The notes below the pieces were generated by a model. It was given only the letters and a program-made list of their open reading frames with translations. It was not told the origin of the DNA and made no database searches. A stretch of DNA of 64,000 bases from Pristionchus mayeri (lineage: Eukaryota; Nematoda; Chromadorea; Rhabditida; Neodiplogasteridae). The DNA lies in contig BTRK01000002.1 in NCBI GenBank assembly GCA_036245805.1, positions 11,342,689-11,406,688 of the forward strand, given 5' to 3'. The position numbers and the translations under genes are program-made. Position 1 is the first letter of the stretch. Each line of letters begins with the position of its first letter. Below are positions 12,780-24,978 of the stretch, piece by piece.

Positions 12780-12966
12780 GACGACGATGACGTCATCCGA
12801 CCCTTCAGACGAACATTCGACGTCATCTTTGATCCCCTCCTCGACCCTAATTATTATCGACCTTCTCGTAATCTTTAGTAGCCAATTGCATCGTAGTTTG
12901 TGTAATAATCAACCAGTTAGTCTAGTGGACCCCTTTCGAAGCTGATCTTTGTCGCCTATAATACCA
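12612..12966 (+). repeat. 355-bp outer direct repeat, left copy (MTCH last intron end, last exon, 3' UTR)
   Basis: From GCATGAGGTTTATAAACAAA to GTCGCCTATAATACCA this segment is identical, as far as I can read, to 24979-25333 in the same orientation. This copy includes the true last coding exon of the MTCH gene (12717-12779). Confidence 0.9.
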
Positions 12967-12972
12967 ATGTAG

Positions 12973-15900
12973 TTGAGTTGTGTTTCACCGTGTATCCCAG
13001 CAGCCTGTTCTCTCGATAGAATTGGCTGTGGATGTTTCTCATTCTTATTTTAGTTGCAGCATAAAGTTTTTCAGAAAAGGAAAGACGATGTATGATTCAA
13101 TGTGAAGTCTTTCTAGTGTGCTGTGTATCTGTCTTCCCTCCGATCCCATGTAATGCAAACAACAACAATTCGAGCACAGCATGGCTTATCAGAAAGAGAA
13201 AGGGGCAAAAGGTTAGTAGTTATCAAGCCGCCAGTGCTATCGTCTAATATTGTCTAAACACTCTTGAGAGATGTCGGATGTCTGACGATGCTACAACCTG
13301 AAAGAGATTGATAAGTATAGTAGGTTTGTTACGGTAGCCTAGAGGCAAAATTAATGCATCATTTATTTTGTTAGGGTTACTGTAGTCAGGAACCGTACCT
13401 CTATTCCGAGGGAGCCGAAGGGGCCGAGGGCGGTCCTGCACCAGTGCGCGACTGGGTTCCGGGAGGCTCTGCGCCGGTTGCAGACTCCTTCGTCGTTCTT
13501 CTGCCTCCAGCCTTCTCCTGCAACGACTTATGCCTTAACCACCGATCTAGCGTACCCCCTCAGTGCCCCTCTACCATACCTTGGCCTCGGTCTGTCCATC
13601 GGCCTGTGTCTCGTTGGGGGTTCGGGTGCCATCCTGGCTCTTGGTGCGGGTGCGCTGCGTCTGGCCAGTCTCGCCACGGGTCGGCGCCGTGGTTGGCTCC
13701 TGAAGCGAAGATTACGGTACCCGGGTTACGGTAGACTACGGTAAAATACCTGTGTGCGCTTCGTGGTGCCCCGAGTCGCCGCCGTCGTCGGCTCCTGGGT
13801 GCGCGCACCCTGAACATCAGGGTACCGTAAGCCTGTCTACAGTATCCAGTTACAGTACCTTGGTCTTGGAGATGGCGGTGCGGCCCTCGGTCTGCACCTG
13901 GGTTCCGTCGAAGGCCGTCTCGCCCTGAGGGTGGGGTACGGTATGCTTCTCGATCAGGTTACGGTATTACCTGCGTGGTGCGACTCTTGGTGCGGGAAAT
14001 GGCCGTCTTGCCGTCAGTTTGCACTTGAGTGCCGTCGAATGCCGTCTCGCCCTGAGATGATTACGTTAGGTATCAGGAACCAGGGTAGGGCACGGTACCT
14101 GCGTGGTACGGCCCTTGGTCTTGGAGACGGCCGTCTGGCCCTCGGTCTGTTGCTGGGTTCCATCGTTGGCGGTTGTCAGGTCCTGAATAGTGTGGGTCAC
14201 GGTAGAATGGGGTGGGGTTACGGTACCTGAGTGGTGCGGCCCTTGGTACGTGAGATGGCCGTCTTGCCATCTGTCTGCACTTGCGTACCGTCGAAGGCAG
14301 TCTCACCCTGCAGAGGTTACGGTAGATACCGGCGGTACAAGGTACTACGATAGGGTACGGTACCTGCGTGGTCTTGCCCTTGGTGCGCGAGCGAGCCGTC
14401 TGGCCCTCCGTCTCGGCCTGGGTTCCGTTTTTTTTTTAGGCGGTGGCTCCCTTAAGCGAACGATTACGGTAGGTTACGGTACTTCCGGTTACAGTACCTG
14501 AGTGGTTTTGTCCTTAGTGCGGGAAATGGCCGTCTTCCCGTCAGTCTGCAGTTGGGTGCCCTCCGCAGCCGTAGTGGCATCCTGAAAGGCCAACGATCAA
14601 AATGAACGATCAAATATCAAAGACCGATCTCTCCCATTACCGTACCTGGGTGGTGCGGCCTTTGGTGCGGGAGATGGCCGTCTTGCCATCAGTCTGGACT
14701 TGAGTGCCATCGAAGGCCGTCTCTCCCTGCGTAATCACAGTAATCTTTGCTTGGGTTACGGTAGTACCTGTGCGGTGCGTCCCTTGGTGCGCGAGCGAGC
14801 CGTCTGGCCCTCCGTCTCGGCTTGGGTTCCGTCAAAGTCGGTGGCACCCTGTAGCAAATGGTTACTTTAGGTTACGGTACTGTGGATTACAGTACCTGAG
14901 TGGTTTTGCCCTTGGTGCGGGAAATGGCCGTCTTCCCATCGGTCTGCACTTGGGTGCCGTCAGCCGCGGTGGGATCCTGTGGCAGGAAGGGTTACGGTAG
15001 GCCTGGACGCCGTTGTGGAACCTGGGTGGGATCCTTGGTGCGAGTTCCGGTCTGCGTGCGTGAGGCCTTCGTCTTGCTGATGGCCGTGCGGCCGTCCGTG
15101 TGCACCTATAGAGGGATGGTCGTTGATCTTTGATCTTTGCAAAAACCAATCTACTATACCCCGCTCCTACCGTATACCTGGGTCTGGTCGAATACGGTAG
15201 TCGGGTCTTGGGTGCCCGCCTGAGTGCGGGTCGGGTCCTGGGTGCCGGAGACGCGCGTTCTCGTCACGCCAGTGCGACCTGTGTGGGGTCAATGATTAGT
15301 CAGTCGAGACCAAAGTTCAAAAATCGACTTTTGAACGGATTTCGGACTTCCTTCATTACTTTCTCCTCTTAGATACATAGCTAATATGGAATTAGGAGGT
15401 AGTAGGGATTGAAGGCAATGAATATCGTTAAAGTAGAGATCAAAGATCAAAGTTCAAAGATCAAGCGCTCACTGTCGGTGGCGCTTTCACGCGTCATAGC
15501 GGTGCGACCGTCGTCGTTGGAGGGCGCCTGCGTCGGGTCGCCCACGGAGATCCGAGTCTCGTCGTTCTGATGTGTGGTACCGTATGCCTGAGTACCACAA
15601 TGGTACCACAGGTACCTGCGTGAGCCCAGTGTCCGCCTGGGTGGCCGTGGTGCCGGCCTGGGTGCGGCTGGTGCGCGTGCGGCCGCCGCCCGTGAGCTGC
15701 GTCTGGTCGAAGGCCGTCGGGTCCTGCAGGGATCAGAGATCAAAGATCGTTTTCAATAAGCGTTATACTCTGGATGTACCAACAAGAACCAACGATTGTA
15801 CCCTCCAACGATTGGGTGCGAGTGACGCGAGTGTTGGTCACTCCGGTCGTCGACCCGGCTCTGGACCTGGCTCTGGCAGTGCGGCCTGAAGAGCAGAGAT

Positions 15901-17674
15901 CAAAGATCAACCACCATTCCCACCCCGTACCATCAGTCAGTGCCTGTGTCTGGTCGCCGATGGTGGTCGGCTCCTGGGTCATCGTGGTGCCCGCCTGGGA
16001 GCGGCTGGTGCGCGTACGGCCACCGCCCGTAAGCTGCGTCTGGTCGAAGGCCGTCGGGTCCTGAAGGCAAGAGGGCTACGGTATCATCCTGGTTCCAGTG
16101 CCTGGTACCTGGGTCGGGTCGTAGCGCGTGTTCGTCACTCCAGTGGTCGAGCCCACTCTGGTCCTGGTGCGGCCCGTGCGACCTGCAGCAAGGTACCAGG
16201 GTTACGGTATCCTGGTTCCACTTCGGGTACCTTCGGTGCCGGCCTGGGTCTGATCGAAGAGCGTCGTGGGGTCCTGGGTCTGGTCGAACGCGGTGCCGTC
16301 CTGGGTGCGCGAGGTACGGGTGCGAGTGGCCAGCTGAATACAGTAGTTTGGTACCACCCTCTGGTACCACGGCATGGTGCCCGAACCTGCGTCGGGTCGT
16401 TCACCACCGTCGGGTCCTGTGTCTCCTGGTCGGCCGTGCGAGTCGTCTGGTCCTGACAAGATATCGGGGTACCGTAGTCCTGATTCCTAGTACCGTACCT
16501 GGGTCCGCGTGGCCCGAGTCTTGGTCATCGCCGTCATGGCTTCAGTGCCCAGTTGCGTCGGGTCCCCGTCCCTCGTTCTGCGATAAATTGATGTGGCACC
16601 GTACCGTGCCCAATCTGGTGCCACTCGGAGTGCCAGACGCTACCGTATACCTGCTTCTCGCGGTGCGCGCCGTCATGGTGCGGTTCTGCGTGAAGTCGGC
16701 CGCCGTCAGCTCCTTCGCAGTGCGTCCTGAACTATACCGTAGCTACCATTCCCCGATCCCTGATGTCCAAATGCTACAGTATCCCCTGATACCGTATCCG
16801 TCGTGGTGCGGCCCTGCGTGAAGTCGACGGGTGTGAGCTCCTTGCCAGTGACGCCGTCAGTGGCCTGCGTCGGGTCATTGGCCGTGACCTCACGAGCCGT
16901 CCGACCGTCCGTCTGAAGAGGTCAAAGATCAAAGATCACATAGAAAGATCAAGATTACAAAAGTGATCAAAGATATAACCTATTTTCATTTTGATTTCAA
17001 AATAGATCAAAATAGATGTTTATAGCAGAACAATGCACTTCATCCGAACACAAGCTCGATTAAAGGCAGTTTACGATGGTATGGTACCAGACTACCGTAC
17101 CAGCTGGGTGGGGTCGTTGGTCGTGTGGCCGAGGGCGGTCATCTCGGTGCCGGCCTGCGTCTCTCCCGGCTCGGTCGGATCGCGCGCCGTCACGCCCTCG
17201 AACGAGGGGATCTAGAATGTGCATCTTTGTTCCTTGGTTCCATATGGTACCGTACCTGGGTCGGGTCTCCTCGTGTCCGCGTCTGGGTACAGGTGCGCTG
17301 CGTGGCGCCGGCCGTGGTGCCGACCTGGGTCTGACCCATCGTCGTGGCGCCGCCTTGCGTCGAGGCAATTGTCGTGCGACCATCTGAACGGTGATCGATG
17401 ATCTTTGATCCCTGATGACGTCACTGACCCTTCGACTGCGTGCGGCCGAGCGTCGTCGCCTTCGTCTTGCCTGTGACCAGCTGGGTCTTCGTCTGCAGAA
17501 TTCAAAGATCAGGTTCTGGTTCCTAGTACCAGAACCGGTACCAAATACCCTACAGTACCTGGTTGGTGGCCTGCTGCGTGCCTCCCACTTCCTCTTCCTC
17601 ATTGAGGATGGCCGTCCTCTCCATAGCCTTCTCTAGCTCGGCCAACTTCTGCTCGAGGGCAGTCTGCAGTTCCT
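12973..17674. repeat. Left arm of 4,702-bp inverted duplication
   Basis: Every position x here pairs with 37951-x in 20277-24978 on the opposite strand. I saw only isolated substitutions: a T/C pair in the TTTGGTACC intron word near 17543/20408, one near 13714/24237 and one near 13042/24909. The axis is at about 18975.5. The arm starts six bases after the outer direct repeat ends. Confidence 0.95.
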
Positions 17675-19934
17675 GAAGGGAATGAACTTTGATCTCTGAA
17701 GCTACCGTATCCTCAAAAGACCACTCTACCCACAAGATACCACAGCTACCGTCTATCGCAAAATGGTCACCCTTTGGTTGCAGGAAGCTACAGTACTCTC
17801 CAGATACCGTATCCCCTACAGTATGCTACCGATCGCAAACTGACCGTTGCCTTCTTGCCACTGGCGTCGGCGGGCGCCAACTTCGTGCGAGTCTTCGTCG
17901 ACTTCTTCGTCGACTCGCCGCCGCTCTCGTCCTGAAATCAGAGATCAAAGTTCAACGATCAATGATCAATCACGACTTATACGCCCAATAGCCTAGCAAA
18001 TCTACGAGTAACGACCGTCACAGATTTGCCATTAGTTAGATGGAGGTGTGCAGAGAGATCAAAGATCAAAGACCAAAGATCACGGCTCTCACCTCTCGAT
18101 TCGTCTTGTCGTCAATCGCCGTCTTCTCCATCATGACCGTCTGCATGCCCAGAGCCTCGTATTGACCCTTCATTAGCGCAATTAACTAATTAACTATTAA
18201 TTAACTGATTACATCATCATGGGGTGCGTTCTGGAGCGGGCGACTATTGGACGTGAGCTTCGACGTCTTGTCGGAGGGACCGCCATCCTGGGAAAGTGTA
18301 TGATAGCTGGGTTTGGTACCAGGTTCAGGTTCCTGATTCAGGGTCCCGGTCTCTGTTCTGGGTACTGTACCTTCTTATCGCCTTCCGGTTTATCGTCCTT
18401 CGAGTCCTTCCAGTCATCATCGGTATCGACAAGGCGCGGGTACAGCTCGCGCTCTTTCTGAAAGTCGAAATCCATCAATTACAAAGCCGGAGAATGGTGG
18501 AGCCGGTTATTTTCGGACCTTCTTCTCTTCCGCGTTCTTCTTCTGCTCCACGGACAGCTTCTCTGCCTCCTTCTGCAGCAGGTCAAGCCGCTCCGTCTAC
18601 AAGTGGTACGGTAGGTTACGGTAGCAGTACAGTACTCTGCGATACAGTATTTTCCCAGAACTTCTAGGGTACTGTAGCTACAGTATCCCTCTAGATCTTT
18701 GATCTCAACGGCACTGATCCAACAATATCAGCGTGTATCAGCTGAATCCTAATGCATACTGTAGCTACAGTATCCCTCTAGATCTTTGATCTCAACGGCA
18801 CTGATCCAACAATGTCAGCGTGTATCAGCTGAATCCTAATGCATACTGTAGCTACAGTATCCCTCGTGATCCGTGATATTTGATCTCACCAAGTTTACCT
18901 CATCCGGCTTTTTCGAGACCTGCGCGATATCGGAGATGTTCGAGTCGTCGAACTTGAGGAACTCCTTCTTTGGCTCCGTTTTCTTCTGCTCCGACGGAGG
19001 ATTGTCCGATCGGGGCGCAGCCGATGGTGGTTCCGGCTTAATTAGGGTAATTAGTGCCTAATTAGCTCAATTACCTTCTTAATGTTCTCGAGTGAGACGG
19101 GGTTGGAGACGGCCGACTTGGGAGGCGCTTCCTTCGACTGTGAGGTCGTCTCAGCGGAGGTCTTCTGTAAGGGTTCAAAGATTAGGCCACGCCCCCAAAG
19201 TGGGCGGAGCCTCGCGGCTGGTCACGCCCTCTCAATGACCGCGCCCCTTTTTACCTTCTTTTTCTCGTTGTCTCCACTGCTGATGGCCGTCATCGATACC
19301 TTGGTCGAGGGCTGCTTCTTCTTTCGACGCTTACAGCAGAAGATGTAGATGAGAATGACGGCGATCGCTGAGAAATCAAAGATCAGATGGGAAAGATCAA
19401 AGATAAAAATTGGGAAAGTTCAAAGATCACTCTTTGAATCTTATCGGTGATGATTAGAGCGTGGAGATACCAAAGAACGGATATAAGACTAAAGTTCAAA
19501 GATCACTCTTTGTCATGGTTGGCATGCGATCGTTCAGACTTGAAAATTTCCAATGGGTCAATGGGCGAATGAGTCAGAGTCAATAGTAATGACGATCTTT
19601 GATCCCTGATCTCTGATCTTGCGCATGATCTTTCATCTACCGCCTCACCGATGAGTGCTATTCCTCCGACGACTCCGCCAATGATGGCTGAAGTATGCGC
19701 GCCCGCAACCGCCGCCGCGGCTGCTTTGTCCTCTGAAAAGGATCAATTCATCTCTGATCTTTGATCTCCGATAACTCACCGGCACAGTACACCTCCGTCG
19801 TCTTGTTCTCGTACGGGTCGATGCCATCGACCTGAAGCCAAGTTGATCTTTGATCTTTCGCCTCTCATCTGACCTTCCAATCTGCTGAGTTATTGGCGCA
19901 AGTGAGTCGGAGAGGTTTGTCATCTTTCTTGTAT
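13401..19934 (-). CDS. Single-pass membrane protein with long Thr/Gln/Arg repeat tail, 5' end missing (left copy)
   Basis: I do not recognise the family. On the minus strand the exons read, in order: 19934-19874 (PLRLTCANNSADWK), 19831-19780 (DPYENKTTEVYC), 19732-19649 and 19367-19255. The last two encode an Ala-rich linker, a single transmembrane segment (AIIGGVVGGIALI then AIAVILIYIFCC) and a KRRKKK stop-transfer. Then come Lys/Glu-rich exons including SVEQKKNAEEKK and a coiled-coil-like exon near 17672-17559 (ALEQKLAELEKAMERTAIL). About 20 short exons follow, encoding repeats such as AFDGTQVQTDGKTAISRTKG and DPTAFDQTQLTGGGRTRTS, ending PSAPSAPSE and a stop at 13403-13401. The two Cys and Trp before the membrane suggest the end of an extracellular domain. 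No signal peptide or start is present: the first visible exon lies 14 bp from the direct repeat at 19948. Confidence 0.6.
17678..18008 (+). repeat. 331-bp inner direct repeat, left copy
   Basis: GGGAATGAACTTTGATCTCT to GCAAATCTACGAG is repeated at 19948-20278 in the same orientation. It contains one exon of the repeat gene on the minus strand (DESGGESTKKSTKTRTKLAP), plus parts of the flanking introns. Confidence 0.9.
18671..18844. repeat. 87-bp tandem duplication in an intron
   Basis: Two adjacent copies, 18671-18757 and 18758-18844, each begin ACTGTAGCTACAGTATCCCT and include GATCTTTGATCTCAACGGCA. They differ at one base (ATATCAG versus ATGTCAG). A third start of the unit follows at 18845 and then diverges. 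Confidence 0.85.
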
Positions 19935-19947
19935 CTGAATAGATATT

Positions 19948-20278
19948 GGGAATGAACTTTGATCTCTGAAGCTACCGTATCCTCAAAAGACCACTCTACC
20001 CACAAGATACCACAGCTACCGTCTATCGCAAAATGGTCACCCTTTGGTTGCAGGAAGCTACAGTACTCTCCAGATACCGTATCCCCTACAGTATGCTACC
20101 GATCGCAAACTGACCGTTGCCTTCTTGCCACTGGCGTCGGCGGGCGCCAACTTCGTGCGAGTCTTCGTCGACTTCTTCGTCGACTCGCCGCCGCTCTCGT
20201 CCTGAAATCAGAGATCAAAGTTCAACGATCAATGATCAATCACGACTTATACGCCCAATAGCCTAGCAAATCTACGAG
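19948..20278 (+). repeat. 331-bp inner direct repeat, right copy
   Basis: Same sequence and orientation as 17678-18008. It abuts the right inverted arm with a 2-bp overlap (AG at 20277-20278). The duplicated minus-strand exon inside it sits upstream of the plus-strand repeat gene, so it is antisense to that copy and cannot serve as its first exon. Confidence 0.9.
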
Positions 20279-23200
20279 GAACTGCAGACTGCCCTCGAGC
20301 AGAAGTTTGCCGAGCTAGAGAAGGCTATGGAGAGGACGGCCATCCTCAATGAGGAAGAGGAAGTGGGAGGCACGCAGCAGGCCACCAACCAGGTACTGTA
20401 GGGTATCTGGTACCGGTTCTGGTACTAGGAACCAGAACCTGATCTTTGAATTCTGCAGACGAAGACCCAGCTGGTCACAGGCAAGACGAAGGCGACGACG
20501 CTCGGCCGCACGCAGTCGAAGGGTCAGTGACGTCATCAGGGATCAAAGATCATCGATCACCGTTCAGATGGTCGCACGACAATTGCCTCGACGCAAGGCG
20601 GCGCCACGACGATGGGTCAGACCCAGGTCGGCACCACGGCCGGCGCCACGCAGCGCACCTGTACCCAGACGCGGACACGAGGAGACCCGACCCAGGTACG
20701 GTACCATATGGAACCAAGGAACAAAGATGCACATTCTAGATCCCCTCGTTCGAGGGCGTGACGGCGCGCGATCCGACCGAGCCGGGAGAGACGCAGGCCG
20801 GCACCGAGATGACCGCCCTCGGCCACACGACCAACGACCCCACCCAGCTGGTACGGTAGTCTGGTACCATACCATCGTAAACTGCCTTTAATCGAGCTTG
20901 TGTTCGGATGAAGTGCATTGTTCTGCTATAAACATCTATTTTGATCTATTTTGAAATCAAAATGAAAATAGGTTATATCTTTGATCACTTTTGTAATCTT
21001 GATCTTTCTATGTGATCTTTGATCTTTGACCTCTTCAGACGGACGGTCGGACGGCTCGTGAGGTCACGGCCAATGACCCGACGCAGGCCACTGACGGCGT
21101 CACTGGCAAGGAGCTCACACCCGTCGACTTCACGCAGGGCCGCACCACGACGGATACGGTATCAGGGGATACTGTAGCATTTGGACATCAGGGATCGGGG
21201 AATGGTAGCTACGGTATAGTTCAGGACGCACTGCGAAGGAGCTGACGGCGGCCGACTTCACGCAGAACCGCACCATGACGGCGCGCACCGCGAGAAGCAG
21301 GTATACGGTAGCGTCTGGCACTCCGAGTGGCACCAGATTGGGCACGGTACGGTGCCACATCAATTTATCGCAGAACGAGGGACGGGGACCCGACGCAACT
21401 GGGCACTGAAGCCATGACGGCGATGACCAAGACTCGGGCCACGCGGACCCAGGTACGGTACTAGGAATCAGGACTACGGTACCCCGATATCTTGTCAGGA
21501 CCAGACGACTCGCACGGCCGACCAGGAGACACAGGACCCGACGGTGGTGAACGACCCGACGCAGGTTCGGGCACCATGCCGTGGTACCAGAGGGTGGTAC
21601 CAAACTACTGTATTCAGCTGGCCACTCGCACCCGTACCTCGCGCACCCAGGACGGCACCGCGTTCGACCAGACCCAGGACCCCACGACGCTCTTCGATCA
21701 GACCCAGGCCGGCACCGAAGGTACCCGAAGTGGAACCAGGATACCGTAACCCTGGTACCTTGCTGCAGGTCGCACGGGCCGCACCAGGACCAGAGTGGGC
21801 TCGACCACTGGAGTGACGAACACGCGCTACGACCCGACCCAGGTACCAGGCACTGGAACCAGGATGATACCGTAGCCCTCTTGCCTTCAGGACCCGACGG
21901 CCTTCGACCAGACGCAGCTTACGGGCGGTGGCCGTACGCGCACCAGCCGCTCCCAGGCGGGCACCACGATGACCCAGGAGCCGACCACCATCGGCGACCA
22001 GACACAGGCACTGACTGATGGTACGGGGTGGGAATGGTGGTTGATCTTTGATCTCTGCTCTTCAGGCCGCACTGCCAGAGCCAGGTCCAGAGCCGGGTCG
22101 ACGACCGGAGTGACCAACACTCGCGTCACTCGCACCCAATCGTTGGAGGGTACAATCGTTGGTTCTTGTTGGTACATCCAGAGTATAACGCTTATTGAAA
22201 ACGATCTTTGATCTCTGATCCCTGCAGGACCCGACGGCCTTCGACCAGACGCAGCTCACGGGCGGCGGCCGCACGCGCACCAGCCGCACCCAGGCCGGCA
22301 CCACGGCCACCCAGGCGGACACTGGGCTCACGCAGGTACCTGTGGTACCATTGTGGTACTCAGGCATACGGTACCACACATCAGAACGACGAGACTCGGA
22401 TCTCCGTGGGCGACCCGACGCAGGCGCCCTCCAACGACGACGGTCGCACCGCTATGACGCGTGAAAGCGCCACCGACAGTGAGCGCTTGATCTTTGAACT
22501 TTGATCTTTGATCTCTACTTTAACGATATTCATTGCCTTCAATCCCTACTACCTCCTAATTCCATATTAGCTATGTATCTAAGAGGAGAAAGTAATGAAG
22601 GAAGTCCGAAATCCGTTCAAAAGTCGATTTTTGAACTTTGGTCTCGACTGACTAATCATTGACCCCACACAGGTCGCACTGGCGTGACGAGAACGCGCGT
22701 CTCCGGCACCCAGGACCCGACCCGCACTCAGGCGGGCACCCAAGACCCGACTACCGTATTCGACCAGACCCAGGTATACGGTAGGAGCGGGGTATAGTAG
22801 ATTGGTTTTTGCAAAGATCAAAGATCAACGACCATCCCTCTATAGGTGCACACGGACGGCCGCACGGCCATCAGCAAGACGAAGGCCTCACGCACGCAGA
22901 CCGGAACTCGCACCAAGGATCCCACCCAGGTTCCACAACGGCGTCCAGGCCTACCGTAACCCTTCCTGCCACAGGATCCCACCGCGGCTGACGGCACCCA
23001 AGTGCAGACCGATGGGAAGACGGCCATTTCCCGCACCAAGGGCAAAACCACTCAGGTACTGTAATCCACAGTACCGTAACCTAAAGTAACCATTTGCTAC
23101 AGGGTGCCACCGACTTTGACGGAACCCAAGCCGAGACGGAGGGCCAGACGGCTCGCTCGCGCACCAAGGGACGCACCGCACAGGTACTACCGTAACCCAA

Positions 23201-24978
23201 GCAAAGATTACTGTGATTACGCAGGGAGAGACGGCCTTCGATGGCACTCAAGTCCAGACTGATGGCAAGACGGCCATCTCCCGCACCAAAGGCCGCACCA
23301 CCCAGGTACGGTAATGGGAGAGATCGGTCTTTGATATTTGATCGTTCATTTTGATCGTTGGCCTTTCAGGATGCCACTACGGCTGCGGAGGGCACCCAAC
23401 TGCAGACTGACGGGAAGACGGCCATTTCCCGCACTAAGGACAAAACCACTCAGGTACTGTAACCGGAAGTACCGTAACCTACCGTAATCGTTCGCTTAAG
23501 GGAGCCACCGCCTAAAAAAAAAACGGAACCCAGGCCGAGACGGAGGGCCAGACGGCTCGCTCGCGCACCAAGGGCAAGACCACGCAGGTACCGTACCCTA
23601 TCGTAGTACCTTGTACCGCCGGTATCTACCGTAACCTCTGCAGGGTGAGACTGCCTTCGACGGTACGCAAGTGCAGACAGATGGCAAGACGGCCATCTCA
23701 CGTACCAAGGGCCGCACCACTCAGGTACCGTAACCCCACCCCATTCTACCGTGACCCACACTATTCAGGACCTGACAACCGCCAACGATGGAACCCAGCA
23801 ACAGACCGAGGGCCAGACGGCCGTCTCCAAGACCAAGGGCCGTACCACGCAGGTACCGTGCCCTACCCTGGTTCCTGATACCTAACGTAATCATCTCAGG
23901 GCGAGACGGCATTCGACGGCACTCAAGTGCAAACTGACGGCAAGACGGCCATTTCCCGCACCAAGAGTCGCACCACGCAGGTAATACCGTAACCTGATCG
24001 AGAAGCATACCGTACCCCACCCTCAGGGCGAGACGGCCTTCGACGGAACCCAGGTGCAGACCGAGGGCCGCACCGCCATCTCCAAGACCAAGGTACTGTA
24101 ACTGGATACTGTAGACAGGCTTACGGTACCCTGATGTTCAGGGTGCGCGCACCCAGGAGCCGACGACGGCGGCGACTCGGGGCACCACGAAGCGCACACA
24201 GGTATTTTACCGTAGTCTACCGTAACCCGGGTACCGTGATCTTCGCTTCAGGAGCCAACCACGGCGCCGACCCGTGGCGAGACTGGCCAGACGCAGCGCA
24301 CCCGCACCAAGAGCCAGGATGGCACCCGAACCCCCAACGAGACACAGGCCGATGGACAGACCGAGGCCAAGGTATGGTAGAGGGGCACTGAGGGGGTACG
24401 CTAGATCGGTGGTTAAGGCATAAGTCGTTGCAGGAGAAGGCTGGAGGCAGAAGAACGACGAAGGAGTCTGCAACCGGCGCAGAGCCTCCCGGAACCCAGT
24501 CGCGCACTGGTGCAGGACCGCCCTCGGCCCCTTCGGCTCCCTCGGAATAGAGGTACGGTTCCTGACTACAGTAACCCTAACAAAATAAATGATGCATTAA
24601 TTTTGCCTCTAGGCTACCGTAACAAACCTACTATACTTATCAATCTCTTTCAGGTTGTAGCATCGTCAGACATCCGACATCTCTCAAGAGTGTTTAGACA
24701 ATATTAGACGATAGCACTGGCGGCTTGATAACTACTAACCTTTTGCCCCTTTCTCTTTCTGATAAGCCATGCTGTGCTCGAATTGTTGTTGTTTGCATTA
24801 CATGGGATCGGAGGGAAGACAGATACACAGCACACTAGAAAGACTTCACATTGAATCATACATCGTCTTTCCTTTTCTGAAAAACTTTATGCTGCAACTA
24901 AAATAAGAGTGAGAAACATCCACAGCCAATTCTATCGAGAGAACAGGCTGCTGGGATACACGGTGAAACACAACTCAA
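20277..24978. repeat. Right arm of 4,702-bp inverted duplication
   Basis: Reverse complement of 12973-17674, with only a few substitutions noticed. Its outer end passes directly, with no spacer, into the 355-bp direct repeat at 24979. The left arm has a 6-bp spacer (12967-12972) at the corresponding junction. Confidence 0.95.
20279..24550 (+). pseudogene. 5'-truncated copy of the Thr/Gln/Arg-repeat gene (right copy)
   Basis: This carries the same exon series as the left copy, starting at the coiled-coil-like exon (20279-20392). Exons at 20459-20521, 20568-20695 and 20740-20850 follow, then many repeat exons, ending at a stop at 24548-24550. Most repeat exons are about 81 bp, begin and end in phase 0, and encode one unit. 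For example, 23644-23724 encodes AFDGTQVQTDGKTAISRTKG and finishes with Thr-Gln before GTACCGTAA. The ectodomain and membrane-spanning exons are absent. The first exon has lost its CCCTTCAG acceptor, which is replaced by TCTACGAG from the junction. The frame looks open throughout, so the copy is young. It may be transcribed from a new start, but I treat it as a truncated pseudogene. Confidence 0.6.

Noticed and set aside
13444..17636. Many 60-180 codon frames on the plus strand of the left arm and the minus strand of the right arm
   Set aside because: Antisense readings of the GC-rich repeat exons. They run through the GTACCGTA-type introns.
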